Shown piece by piece: positions 45,549 to 54,271 of a stretch of DNA of 64,000 bases (position 1 is the stretch's first letter; each line of letters begins with the position of its first letter). The DNA lies in NCBI GenBank assembly GCA_963922455.1, contig CAWUIO010000008.1, positions 27,018 through 91,017 on the forward strand, given 5' to 3'. The position numbers and the translations under genes were made by a program. The notes below the pieces were generated by a model that saw only the letters and a list, made by a program, of their open reading frames with translations, searched no databases and had not been told where the DNA came from. This DNA is from CAWUIO01 sp963922455 (lineage in GTDB: Bacteria; Bacteroidota; Bacteroidia; Cytophagales; Microscillaceae).

Positions 45549-47666
45549 TTAACCAACCATCACATGGGATACCGGGTATTGATACGATGTACTGATTACT
45601 TTTTTACTCAAAGCCAGGGCCAGGGTTAACATGCCCACCCGGCCGATATACATCGTTAAGATCAATATGGCCTGGCTGTACTCATTTAATAAGGAAGTTA
45701 TCCCGGTACTCAGGCCAACTGTAGCAAAGGCCGAGATGAGTTCAAAAAACAAATCCAGTATATTGATATTGGGCTGGACAATCAGTAAGATAAAAATGCA
45801 TACCAAATTATAGGCAATCGCAAATGACACGATAGAAAAAGCCCGGGAGATCGTATCGTTGGAGATAGAGCGCCTACCGATTTCAGCATTTTTCTTTCCC
45901 CGAATACTAGCAAAAGCCGAAATGACCAAGAGAAAAAAAGTAGAGGTCTTGATCCCCCCTCCGGTTGAACCGGAATTGGCCCCAATAAACATCAAAAAGA
46001 TAAACATGATATACGTAGGCTGCGAAATATCAGAAAGGGATAAACTCACCGTATTAAAGCCGGCTGTCCGGGTAGTGACCGACTGAAAGAAGGCGGTGGT
46101 TAAGGCTTCAAAGAGGTTTTTGTCATTTAAGGAATAATCTTGCTCTAAGATATAAAAGCCGAGCATTCCTAGTCCCGTTAGAATCAAAGTCATGTTTACG
46201 GCAATTTGTGTACTAAGTCCCCATTGCTTCCAAGGCTTAGACATACGCTCCCGCAATCTTCGTGGGGAGGCAATTTGCTGGATATTAGAAAAACCCATAC
46301 TTCCCAGAATAATAATCAAGCCGATAACCAAGTGAAAAATATAGCTCCTATCTACATATTCTTCGGCTAAGCCATTGGGAAAAAGGCTAAAACCGGCATT
46401 ACAAAAAGCCGAGACCGAGTGAAAAATAGAATAATAAATTTTATTGGCCAAGCTGTTGTTGATGCGAAAATTGGGGGCTTCACTGGCGGGAGGGTCCTCG
46501 CTTTGCTCTCCCTCGACAAATAAGATATCCAAGGCATATTCGCTGTGTTCAGCATTGCTGTCGGTGCTACTATCGGCGCGTACTGGGTCGGGCGTTGTTT
46601 CCGGGGCCCCGTTAAGCAGACTGAGGTCTATAGGTCCTTCCAGAAGCTCCTCTTCTTGGAGCCCAGCCCCCGAAACAGCTTCGGGTTCTTCTAAGGCCGT
46701 TTCTAAGGAATCTAAAGTCCGCATCTCCATCACTTCCTCATTTACCGGTACTGGAGAGTAAAACTGTACATCTGGCCCCCAAGAAAAGAAAATCGCCAAA
46801 GCACCTACTGCCTCAATGGCAAAGGTCAACAAGATTACCTGCTTTAACATTTGCCTGGCCGAAGAAAGGGATTCACTACTCAGTACATCCTGGATAATTG
46901 CCTGTTGTTTGAGCCCTACTCCTTGAGTTAAAAAAGTGGCAAAAAAGGTGGCAAACGATACAATACCGATCCCTCCTAACTGTAATAAAAACAATATCAC
47001 CAACTGCCCTTTAAAGGTAAAATAGGTAGCTACCGTCACCACACTCAAGCCCGTTACGCAAGAAGCACTGGTAGAGGTAAAAAGAGCCGCCAAGAATGGC
47101 ATACTGCCGGGTTGGGTCGTCATGGCCGGTAAGCGAAGCAACATCGTACCGATCAAAATCAAGATGATAAAACTGGAGATAAAGGTAGTCGCCGGCTTTA
47201 TTTTGATAGCCGAAATATAATGGCTCGCCCGGGCTATTGCCAAAATCGTGAGGATGACTACATAAGAAGCTATGAAAAACTCGTAAAAAGAACGATAATC
47301 CGATAGTTTGAGGAGTAAAAACAGTCCATAGGGAATATCAATCTGAAAAAGATAGCCCAAGACCAAGAAAAGATAGAGAAAAACCAAAATACTCTCGAGT
47401 AAGTGCTCTTGGATATACTTCCATCGCCCAAAGGAGTAAAACATGCGGATGAAATAATCCAGCACAAAAATTAAAATCAAGGCCTCGAGCCAACGAAAAA
47501 CCCACGTGATCTCATCGGCTTCTAGATTGAACCCCACCGAATAAATCAAGGTACCCAAGGCAATCACCAGGGTTAGGTTGTCGGTAAGCTGTAAGATAAA
47601 ATGAATCCGATCTTTGCTGCTGTAAACAAATTCATTAATCTTTTCTGTGATTTTACGCTGAATCAT
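45549..47666 (-). CDS. TrkH-family potassium uptake protein with extended N-terminus and acidic insert
   Basis: 705 residues. The four pore loops of the Trk/Ktr family are visible: SASCVTGLSVV, NAGFSLFPNG, RTAGFNTVSL and ATVGLSTGI. Each carries the conserved Gly of a K+ filter. About five extra membrane helices (residues 20-155) precede the usual core. An acidic Glu/Asp/Ser-rich insert of roughly 100 residues lies between two core helices (about 300-400). Family members need a cytosolic NAD-binding TrkA-like subunit, not seen here. It overlaps rfaE1 by 14 bases and follows it on the same strand. Confidence 0.9.
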   Translation of the reverse strand: MIQRKITEKINEFVYSSKDRIHFILQLTDNLTLVIALGTLIYSVGFNLEADEITWVFRWLEALILIFVLDYFIRMFYSFGRWKYIQEHLLESILVFLYLFLVLGYLFQIDIPYGLFLLLKLSDYRSFYEFFIASYVVILTILAIARASHYISAIKIKPATTFISSFIILILIGTMLLRLPAMTTQPGSMPFLAALFTSTSASCVTGLSVVTVATYFTFKGQLVILFLLQLGGIGIVSFATFFATFLTQGVGLKQQAIIQDVLSSESLSSARQMLKQVILLTFAIEAVGALAIFFSWGPDVQFYSPVPVNEEVMEMRTLDSLETALEEPEAVSGAGLQEEELLEGPIDLSLLNGAPETTPDPVRADSSTDSNAEHSEYALDILFVEGEQSEDPPASEAPNFRINNSLANKIYYSIFHSVSAFCNAGFSLFPNGLAEEYVDRSYIFHLVIGLIIILGSMGFSNIQQIASPRRLRERMSKPWKQWGLSTQIAVNMTLILTGLGMLGFYILEQDYSLNDKNLFEALTTAFFQSVTTRTAGFNTVSLSLSDISQPTYIMFIFLMFIGANSGSTGGGIKTSTFFLLVISAFASIRGKKNAEIGRRSISNDTISRAFSIVSFAIAYNLVCIFILLIVQPNINILDLFFELISAFATVGLSTGITSLLNEYSQAILILTMYIGRVGMLTLALALSKKVISTSYQYPVSHVMVG

Positions 47667-48654
47667 ACAGACTTAATTTGGCATCTTTGGCTTCTTGTAA
47701 GAGCTGCTCCTTATTGACCGTCACTACCCCAACATACTCGCATACTAAGCCGCCAGCTAGATTGGCCAAAGCAGCTCCTAGGGCTGGATGTAAACGCAAG
47801 GCTTGGCATAGGGCCGCTACACTTACCACGGTATCACCAGCTCCAGAAACATCGGCAATTTGGCGGATATGGGCAGGAATATGATAGGCACCCTCTGGGC
47901 TATCCACATAAACGCCTTGTTCTGACAAAGTAACCAATACTCTCTCCACTGGCATTTCCTCCCTGAGTTCTTGGATAGCTTGTGGCAAAAGTTTTAGTTT
48001 ACTAGGGTCATAATCTAGCTTAAGCCCTTCTCTTAGCTCTTTTAAATTAGGCTTGAACAAGCTAGACCCTTTGTAATTTAAAAAATTCCGTTTTTTGGGG
48101 TCTACTACCGTTGGAATGTCCAAACTTTTTGCCAGGCTTATACATTTTTGAATGAGTTCTTCATCCAAGACACCTTTGTCATAATCTTCAAAAATTAAAA
48201 CCGAGCATTGCGGTAAAAGGTCTTGTATTTTTTCCCACAAGGCTGCTTTATCGGGTTCTTGGATAGGATCGGTCTGTTCGGCATCTACCCGGAGCATGTG
48301 TTGGCTCCCCGCCAAAATGCGGTGTTTGATTGTTGTGATTCGGGAGTTACTGTATACAAGACCCTCGGTAGTCAACTTATGTTGCTCCATTAAGCTGGTA
48401 AAATCCCGGGCATCTTTATCTTCTCCTATCACCGAACAGAGTATGGGTTGAGCTCCCATGGCCAAAACATTCATGGCAACATTGGCGGCCCCTCCCAATC
48501 GTTTTTCTCGTTTTTTTACTAAGACAACGGGTACGGGGGCTTCTGGAGAAATTCTCTGGGCATTGCCCCACAAATATGAGTCAATCATCACATCACCCAG
48601 TACCAGTACTTTTTGCCGGGAAAAATCGGCAAATATTGTATCCAAATCTATCAT
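47653..48654 (-). CDS. rfaE1: Heptose-7-phosphate kinase (RfaE1 type, PfkB family)
   Basis: 333 residues, the length of the kinase half of bifunctional HldE. The opening LGDVMIDSYLWGNAQRISPEAPVPVV and the segment RLGGAANVAMNVLAMGA are characteristic of RfaE/HldE, and the PfkB anion hole reads DVSGAGDTVVS near residue 275. It should phosphorylate D-glycero-beta-D-manno-heptose-7-phosphate at C1 for LPS heptose. The adenylyltransferase half (HldE C-terminus) is absent, as expected where it is a separate gene. It ends inside the next gene, overlapping the TrkH gene by 14 bases in a different frame. Confidence 0.9.
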   Translation of the reverse strand: MIDLDTIFADFSRQKVLVLGDVMIDSYLWGNAQRISPEAPVPVVLVKKREKRLGGAANVAMNVLAMGAQPILCSVIGEDKDARDFTSLMEQHKLTTEGLVYSNSRITTIKHRILAGSQHMLRVDAEQTDPIQEPDKAALWEKIQDLLPQCSVLIFEDYDKGVLDEELIQKCISLAKSLDIPTVVDPKKRNFLNYKGSSLFKPNLKELREGLKLDYDPSKLKLLPQAIQELREEMPVERVLVTLSEQGVYVDSPEGAYHIPAHIRQIADVSGAGDTVVSVAALCQALRLHPALGAALANLAGGLVCEYVGVVTVNKEQLLQEAKDAKLSLYDSA

Positions 48655-48726
48655 ATTGTATCAATAGCTGGAAGCTTTCTATTCAATCTGGGTAAAAGCT
48701 TCACAAACAAACGCTTTGCTAAGATA

Positions 48727-49941
48727 TTAGTGAAATTTACTAAACAAATCTTTGATCCGCCCCATGGCTTCTATTATTTGCTCATCCGATGCGGCATAGG
48801 AAATACGGATACATTCGGGAGCCCCAAAAGCCGAACCTGTTACGAGGGCAATGTGACACTTTTCCAAAATGTACAGGGTGAGTTCATCGGCATTGTGCAT
48901 GGTTTTTTCGCCATCACTTTTACCAAAAAAGTAACTAATATCCGGAAAGAGATAAAATGCCCCGTTGGGTGTATACGGCTTGATGCCAGGGATATCTTTT
49001 ACCAAATCCAAGATTAGGTCTCTTCTTCTCCGATAGGCATCCCGCATGGCATAAGTAGGTCCGAGATCTGAAGTAATGGCTGCCAAAGCGGCTCTTTGAG
49101 CGATAGAACAAGTCCCCGAAGTGATTTGCCCTTGCACTTTATCACAGGCTTTGGCAAACCACTGAGGAGCCGCTATATAGCCCACACGCCATCCTGTCAT
49201 GGCAAAGCCTTTTGAGAAGCCATTTACGGTAATTACCCGGTCTTTGATGGAAGGAAATGAGCCAATGCTATGATAGGCACCTTCAAAAACGATATATTCA
49301 TAAATTTCGTCGGTAATGACCATTACCTCAGGATACTCTTCTAAGACTTTGACTAGGCCCGCCAGTTCTTCGTGGCTGTATACGCTGCCTGTGGGATTAC
49401 TGGGGGTGGAAAACAAAATAGCTTTTACCCGGGTATTGGCTTGCAAGGCCTCGCGTAGCTGTTGGGGATTAATTTTAAAATCATTTTCCAGGTTTCCCCG
49501 AAGGTATACGGGTTCGCCATCTACTAATTTTACTTGTTCGCTATACGTAACCCAATAGGGGCAAAATACCAAGACCTGGTCACCTGGGTTAATCAAAGCC
49601 ATCATAATATTGGCCAAGGATTGCTTAGCACCGGTGGAAACAACAATATTTTGAGGGCCCCATTCCAAGCCATTATCTCTCTTTAACTTTTGGGCAATGG
49701 CTTCTTTTAACTCGGGATATCCAGCCACTGGGGGATAAAACGTATAGCCCTCATCTATAGCTTGTTTGGCGGCATCTTTTATATGTTGGGGGGTACCAAA
49801 GTCGGGCTCACCGAGACTTAATTTAATCACCTCAATACCTTGGGAGGCCATTTCGCGGGCTTTTTGGGCCATCGCCAAGGTTGCGGATACGGCCATGCGG
49901 CTTACTCTTTCGGATAGTGCTTGGGAACTAAGGTCTTGCAT
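48727..49941 (-). CDS. Class I PLP-dependent aminotransferase (aspartate aminotransferase-like)
   Basis: 404 residues from the ATG at 49941. A TTG upstream at 49986 is less likely, because the homologous N-terminus starts near LSERV. The sequence has LSLGEPDFGTPQHI, STGAKQSLANIMM, CPYWVTYSEQ, the SNPTGSV substrate loop, and NGFSKGFAMTGWRVGY, whose Lys forms the PLP Schiff base. This is the subgroup Ib aspartate/prephenate-type aminotransferase fold, which links amino acids with 2-oxoglutarate. The exact amino-acid preference cannot be read. It is cytoplasmic and 72 nt upstream of rfaE1 on the same strand. Confidence 0.93.
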   Translation of the reverse strand: MQDLSSQALSERVSRMAVSATLAMAQKAREMASQGIEVIKLSLGEPDFGTPQHIKDAAKQAIDEGYTFYPPVAGYPELKEAIAQKLKRDNGLEWGPQNIVVSTGAKQSLANIMMALINPGDQVLVFCPYWVTYSEQVKLVDGEPVYLRGNLENDFKINPQQLREALQANTRVKAILFSTPSNPTGSVYSHEELAGLVKVLEEYPEVMVITDEIYEYIVFEGAYHSIGSFPSIKDRVITVNGFSKGFAMTGWRVGYIAAPQWFAKACDKVQGQITSGTCSIAQRAALAAITSDLGPTYAMRDAYRRRRDLILDLVKDIPGIKPYTPNGAFYLFPDISYFFGKSDGEKTMHNADELTLYILEKCHIALVTGSAFGAPECIRISYAASDEQIIEAMGRIKDLFSKFH

Positions 49942-50094
49942 CGTACTGAAATCTATTGTTTTTGATTTATTGAGTGTCTGTACCAATTTTGCTAGGAAGT
50001 AAAAGAAATTCCTTGCTTTTCAGGCAAATAATATTTCAGAAATATTCTAGTTGGAAATCAAAAAGGAAGCTTCGACTAAAAAACTTACACAGTC

Positions 50095-50124
50095 TTTGAA
50101 AATAATTAAAAAATTTTATCTCTG
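50095..50124 (+). promoter_or_regulatory. Candidate promoter in the 49.9-50.3 kb gap
   Basis: TTTG (50095-50098), 18 nt, then TATCTCTG (50117-50124), one mismatch from TAnnTTTG. No protein frame follows on the plus strand, but a terminator is found about 150 nt later. Confidence 0.25.
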
Positions 50125-50273
50125 AAAATCAATGACTTAACCAAAAAAAGCTTAGAAATATTCCTTGTGGGCCATAAAAGCAGTTACCTTTTAGCCTTGA
50201 AAAGTATCTATCTATAGCAAACGAGAAGAATTTATTCAGACACACCTGTTTAACACTTTATTATTTTAGCAGA

Positions 50274-50304
50274 AAAGCCAGTTTATTTTAAGCTGGCTTT
50301 TTTT
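50274..50304 (+). terminator. Hairpin terminator, plus strand (possibly bidirectional)
   Basis: AAAGCCAG (50274-50281) pairs with CTGGCTTT (50293-50300), followed by a run of T residues to 50304. It could end a plus-strand small RNA. On the minus strand it may also end the TPR gene at 50311, where the T-tract is weaker. Confidence 0.7.
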
Positions 50305-50310
50305 ATGTGC

Positions 50311-50814
50311 CTAATTGATGGCAATCTTCTTTTTGCTACGTAGAATGGACTTTTCATAAGCCTCGATATCCTCATTGATCAGGGAATACTTGATGGCTTC
50401 TTTGTACGCTTGAATGGCTTGATCGTACTGCCCTTGTAATTCATACATCGTTCCGTACTTATTCCAGATTTCGGGCTTATTGATACCAGGAATGTTGATG
50501 GCGTGATCTAAATGCTCCTTCAGGGTTTCAAACTTTTCTAGGGTTAAGAGCAAGGAAGCATAATTTTGGTACACACTTGGGTTTTCGGAGACGTACTTCA
50601 TAGCCAATTTAAAGCATTCCTCCGCCTTGTTATAATTATTATATTTATTGTAGTACACCCAGCCTAATAGATTATAAGCTTTACCAAATTCGGTATCTTG
50701 CTCAATAATACGGCTTAAGGTTTCAAAAGCATCCGCGATTTTATCTTCTTCAATTTCACGCGTGGCTTTAAAATACAACTGGTCTAAGGTTCCGTAATTG
50801 TCAAATGAATCCAT
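50311..50814 (-). CDS. Small TPR-repeat protein
   Basis: 167 residues, no signal. It contains about three TPR-like units: AFETLSRIIEQDTEFGKAYNLLGWVYY, KAEECFKLAMKYVSENPSVYQNYASLLL and EIWNKYGTMYELQGQYDQAIQAYKEAIK, described here by their cores (AYNLLGWVYY, YQNYASLLL, NKYGTMYELQGQ). It is probably a cytosolic scaffold. It follows the biotin carboxylase gene with a 49-nt gap on the same strand, so the two are likely co-transcribed. No function can be assigned. Confidence 0.78.
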   Translation of the reverse strand: MDSFDNYGTLDQLYFKATREIEEDKIADAFETLSRIIEQDTEFGKAYNLLGWVYYNKYNNYNKAEECFKLAMKYVSENPSVYQNYASLLLTLEKFETLKEHLDHAINIPGINKPEIWNKYGTMYELQGQYDQAIQAYKEAIKYSLINEDIEAYEKSILRSKKKIAIN

Positions 50815-50863
50815 GAATTATTTTCACAGTTTATATTAAATTAATGATTTGGATTGCAAAGGA

Positions 50864-52363
50864 TTAGCTTCTTTTCATTCTCCAGGGGCTCATCAGTTTG
50901 GAATCGGCCTCTGACTTCCCTTGGGTACTCGGCTGGTTTTTTCCGTTTTGGTATACATAACTAGCCATGGCAGCGGCGATCATTTCCAGAGATCCCTGTG
51001 ACTCTCCCTCCAAATATTCTGGACGAAAGTGATTTTTAACAAAATTAGTATCAAATCTTCCCGAGCGAAACTCTTCATGATCCAGAACAAAGCTACAAAA
51101 TCCTAAGGTAGTCTCAATTCCGCTTATTTGATATTCCTCGATGGCCCTTAACATTCTTTGGATAGCCTCTTCTCGGTTACGTGCCGTAACGGTCAATTTG
51201 GCGATCATGGGGTCATAATAAATCGGTACTTCCATGCCTTGTTCAAAACCATCATCTACCCTTACTCCGGGTCCTTCGGGCCGTTTGTATACGTCTAGGC
51301 GGCCAATATCGGGCAAAAAATTATTCTTAGGGTCTTCGGCATATACCCGCACCTCAATAGAATGTCCTCTCATCTGTAATTCTTCCTGGGTAAAGGATAT
51401 GGGATGCCCCTCGGCAATGCGGATCATTTCTTTTACTAAGTCTATGCCCGTGATTTCTTCGGTAACAGGATGCTCCACCTGTAAGCGGGTGTTCATCTCT
51501 AGGAAGTAAAAATTCAGGTTTTCGTCTACGATAAATTCCACAGTCCCCGCTCCTACGTAGTCGCAGGCCTTCGCTACCCCTAGGGCGGCTTCTCCCATTT
51601 TGGCTCGCATTTCTGGGGAAACTACGGGGGATGGAGCTTCTTCAATGACTTTTTGGTGCCTCCGTTGGATAGAGCATTCCCTTTCGAATAAATAGACGAT
51701 ATTACCGTGGGTATCTCCTAGGACCTGGATTTCGATGTGCTTGGGGGAAGTAATATATTTTTCTACGAATACAGAGCCATCGCCAAAGGAAGATTCGGCT
51801 TCGCTGATGGCCCGGCTCATTTGCTCGGCCAGTTCTTCTTCTTTTTCTACAATACGCATCCCTTTTCCTCCCCCTCCGGCACTGGCTTTTATCAATACGG
51901 GGTAGCCAATTTCGCGCGCTTTGTCCATGGCTACTTGGGGGTCGGTTACGGCCGCGGGCGTTCCTGGAACTAAGGGTATATCATATTGGGATACGGCGGC
52001 CTTGGCTGCCAACTTACTTCCCATGACAGAAATAGCATCGGGGGTCGGCCCAATAAAAATCAATCCAGCTTCGCCAACTTTTCGGGCAAACACAGCGTTT
52101 TCTGACAGAAAGCCATAGCCTGGGTGAATCGCGTCAACTCCCAAATCTTTACAGACCTGGATTATTTTGTCCATATCTAAGTAGGATTGGGCAGAAGGTG
52201 GGGGGCCTATGCAAACTGCTTCATCGGCAAATCGGACGTGCAAGGCATTCCGGTCGGCCTCGCTAAAAATGGCCACCGTGGCAATTCCCATCTCTCGGGC
52301 CGAACGCATAACCCGGAGGGCAATCTCCCCTCGGTTGGCAACTAATATTTTATTTATTTTCAT
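50864..52363 (-). CDS. accC: Biotin carboxylase subunit of an acyl-CoA carboxylase
   Basis: 499 residues. The N-terminal domain opens KINKILVANRGEIALRVMRSAREMG. The ATP-grasp domain includes IKASAGGGGKGMRIV and the segment EKYITSPKHIEIQVLGD. The biotin carboxylase core has ERECSIQRRHQKVIEEAPSP and FYFLEMNTRLQVEHPVTE. It carboxylates biotin on a carrier protein using ATP and bicarbonate, for malonyl-CoA or propionyl-CoA formation. No biotin carrier or carboxyltransferase gene is next to it, so the exact complex is unassigned. It ends with a short, Gln/Ser-rich tail beyond the family core. The gap to the divergent gene at 52588 is 224 nt. Confidence 0.93.
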   Translation of the reverse strand: MKINKILVANRGEIALRVMRSAREMGIATVAIFSEADRNALHVRFADEAVCIGPPPSAQSYLDMDKIIQVCKDLGVDAIHPGYGFLSENAVFARKVGEAGLIFIGPTPDAISVMGSKLAAKAAVSQYDIPLVPGTPAAVTDPQVAMDKAREIGYPVLIKASAGGGGKGMRIVEKEEELAEQMSRAISEAESSFGDGSVFVEKYITSPKHIEIQVLGDTHGNIVYLFERECSIQRRHQKVIEEAPSPVVSPEMRAKMGEAALGVAKACDYVGAGTVEFIVDENLNFYFLEMNTRLQVEHPVTEEITGIDLVKEMIRIAEGHPISFTQEELQMRGHSIEVRVYAEDPKNNFLPDIGRLDVYKRPEGPGVRVDDGFEQGMEVPIYYDPMIAKLTVTARNREEAIQRMLRAIEEYQISGIETTLGFCSFVLDHEEFRSGRFDTNFVKNHFRPEYLEGESQGSLEMIAAAMASYVYQNGKNQPSTQGKSEADSKLMSPWRMKRS

Positions 52364-52529
52364 AGGCTATGTCTAAATGCCCTTGGTAGGCGCTGATTTT
52401 TTAATGCAAAATACCCAATATCTTAACCTAAGTGAGTACTAAGTTCAATTTTTTTCAATAAAAACAGAAAATTATGGAGCTATATATCTACAAATTTGCC
52501 CTCAGACGCTGTTTTTAAACTTTTAGCTT

Positions 52530-52537
52530 TAAATTTG
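52530..52537 (+). promoter_or_regulatory. Candidate -7 box for the serine palmitoyltransferase-like gene
   Basis: TAAATTTG matches TAnnTTTG exactly, 50 nt before the GTG start at 52588. No TTTG lies at the right spacing upstream (the nearest is 31 nt away). Confidence 0.35.
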
Positions 52538-52587
52538 CTTTGTTTTCTAATAAAGAAAAGGCGATTTATTCATTTAAATAGAGATTT

Positions 52588-53832
52588 GTGGACATATTTG
52601 ATAAATTAGAAAATCAACGAAGTTCCCTTGGCCAGTACTCTGGAAAAGGTCACGGGTATTACACATTTCCCAAGTTAAAGGGTGAAATTTCATCCCGCAT
52701 GGAGTTTAACGGGAAAGAAGTCTTGACCTGGAGTCTCAACAATTATTTAGGGCTGGCCAATCATCCAGAAATCCGTAAAGTAGATGCCGAAGCCTCCAAA
52801 AAATATGGCTTAGCTTTGCCTATGGGATCCCGGATGATGTCAGGAAACACGGATCTTCACGAATTATTGGAGCGTCAGATCTCCGACTTTATCAAAAAGG
52901 AAGATACAGTTTTGCTTAATTACGGTTATCAGGGTATATTCTCTATTATAGATGCCTTGTTAGACCGGAAAGACGTGGTGGTTTATGATGAACAGTCTCA
53001 CGCGTGTATCGTAGATGGCTTAAGGATGCACATCGGTAAGCGATTTGTTTTCCAACACAATGATATTGAAAGCTTAGAAAAGCAATTAAAACGCGCTGTA
53101 AAAGTATCTCAAGAAACGGGTGGTGGTATCTTGGTGATTACGGAAGGCGTTTTCGGTATGTCGGGTATTGTGGGTAACCTGAAAGATATCATTGCTTTGA
53201 AAAAGCAGTATAATTTCCGTCTATTAGTAGATGATGCCCACGGCTTTGGAACGATGGGCCCTACCGGGGCTGGCACCGGGGAAGAACTAGGGGTTCAAGA
53301 TGATATTGACGTATATTTTTCTACTTTCGCGAAGTCTATGGCTAGCATTGGGGCATTTGTTTCTTGTGACAAACCCGTTGCTGACTATTTGCGCTACAAC
53401 ATGCGCTCCCAAATTTTTGCGAAATCCCTGCCTATGCCCATCGTGGAGGGAGCAATCAAACGTCTAGACATGATACGTACCCAACCAGAACATCGTGAGA
53501 ATCTCTGGTCTGTGGTAAAAGCTTTACAATCCGGATTGAAATCCCGGGGTCTAAACATCGGAAAGACGCAATCTCCGGTGACTCCGGTGTTTTTGAGCGG
53601 AGGGGTTGGCGAAGCCTCCCAATTAGTGGTTGACCTGCGAGAAAATTTTAATATTTTTTGTTCTATTGTTATTTATCCTGTGGTACCTAAAGACGTGCTT
53701 ATGCTCCGTTTGATACCTACAGCTATGCATACAATAGAGGATGTGGAGATCACCCTAAATGCTTTTGAAAGAGTCGCCCATAAACTTAAATCGGGCGAGT
53801 ACTCCAATGAAATTTATTCAACTCAAGTTTAA
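52588..53832 (+). CDS. spt: Serine palmitoyltransferase-like alpha-oxoamine synthase
   Basis: 414 residues, GTG start (no ATG fits the family N-terminus as well). It is a PLP enzyme of the alpha-oxoamine synthase group (Spt, Kbl, BioF, HemA). Visible motifs: SLNNYLGLANHPEI, GSRMMSGNTDLHELLE, YDEQSHACIVDG, TEGVFGMSGIVG, LLVDDAHGFGTMGPTG and STFAKSMASIGAF, where the Lys should carry PLP. Bacteroidota make sphingolipids with an Spt of this form, so condensation of serine with an acyl-CoA is the likely reaction. Kbl cannot be excluded by reading alone. Downstream lies an Hc1-like histone gene, 30 nt after the stop. Confidence 0.88.
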   Translation: MDIFDKLENQRSSLGQYSGKGHGYYTFPKLKGEISSRMEFNGKEVLTWSLNNYLGLANHPEIRKVDAEASKKYGLALPMGSRMMSGNTDLHELLERQISDFIKKEDTVLLNYGYQGIFSIIDALLDRKDVVVYDEQSHACIVDGLRMHIGKRFVFQHNDIESLEKQLKRAVKVSQETGGGILVITEGVFGMSGIVGNLKDIIALKKQYNFRLLVDDAHGFGTMGPTGAGTGEELGVQDDIDVYFSTFAKSMASIGAFVSCDKPVADYLRYNMRSQIFAKSLPMPIVEGAIKRLDMIRTQPEHRENLWSVVKALQSGLKSRGLNIGKTQSPVTPVFLSGGVGEASQLVVDLRENFNIFCSIVIYPVVPKDVLMLRLIPTAMHTIEDVEITLNAFERVAHKLKSGEYSNEIYSTQV

Positions 53833-53862
53833 TTTAAGTATTTTTCATTCAAACTTAGCTTT

Positions 53863-54048
53863 ATGAAACGATTCGAGGAACTACGTGATCTAATTATGAA
53901 CTTGGAAGGTGACTTCGACAAATTCTACAACAAGGAAAATCAAGCTGCCGGTACCCGAGTTCGTAAGGGCATGCAAGAGCTTAAAAAATTGGCCCAAGAT
54001 ATCCGTGAGGAAGTTCAAAATATCAAAAACAGTCGAGAGGAATCTTAA
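53863..54048 (+). CDS. Histone H1-like (Hc1-type) DNA-binding protein
   Basis: 61 residues. The sequence MKRFEELRDLIMNLEGDF, then FYNKENQAAGTRVRKGMQEL, then KKLAQDIREEVQNIK, given here by parts, is the Hc1/PF07432-type pattern found in Bacteroidota: an acidic helix, a basic AAGTR-x-RKGMQEL centre and a charged end. It probably binds DNA and helps compact the nucleoid. It is 30 nt from spt on the same strand and has its own terminator, so the two may share a transcript. Confidence 0.9.
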   Translation: MKRFEELRDLIMNLEGDFDKFYNKENQAAGTRVRKGMQELKKLAQDIREEVQNIKNSREES

Positions 54049-54080
54049 TTGACCTAAAATCCTAATTTAAACAAAATTTC

Positions 54081-54113
54081 AACCCGGGCTTTTTGTAGTA
54101 GTCCGGGTTTTTT
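54081..54113 (+). terminator. Rho-independent terminator after the histone-like gene
   Basis: AACCCGGGCT (54081-54090) pairs with AGTCCGGGTT (54100-54109) with one G-T wobble, followed by a T run. It lies 32 nt after the stop codon. Confidence 0.88.
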
Positions 54114-54139
54114 ATTTGTTGAAACTATGCTTATTTTTT

Positions 54140-54268
54140 GGCTTAGGGATGGAACGGCCTGTTTGAGCTCGCCGCTGGTTTGCGGGTGGGCCAGCGAGTA
54201 GTGACAGCCCGACCCGCGCCGGCAGTATTTTTTCACGCTCCCAGTACTTCCTAAGCGCGGGAAGCCCC
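54140..54268 (+). repeat. Structured intergenic element, copy 13
   Basis: 129 bp, ending 4 nt before the minus-strand cyclase stop codon. P1 is GGCTT with AAGCC. Arm A has the A:T closing pair (GGAACGG with TAGTGA) and a G:C pair at the internal-loop position. Arm B is CCCGCGC with GCGCGGG. Confidence 0.87.
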
Positions 54269-54271
54269 TGA

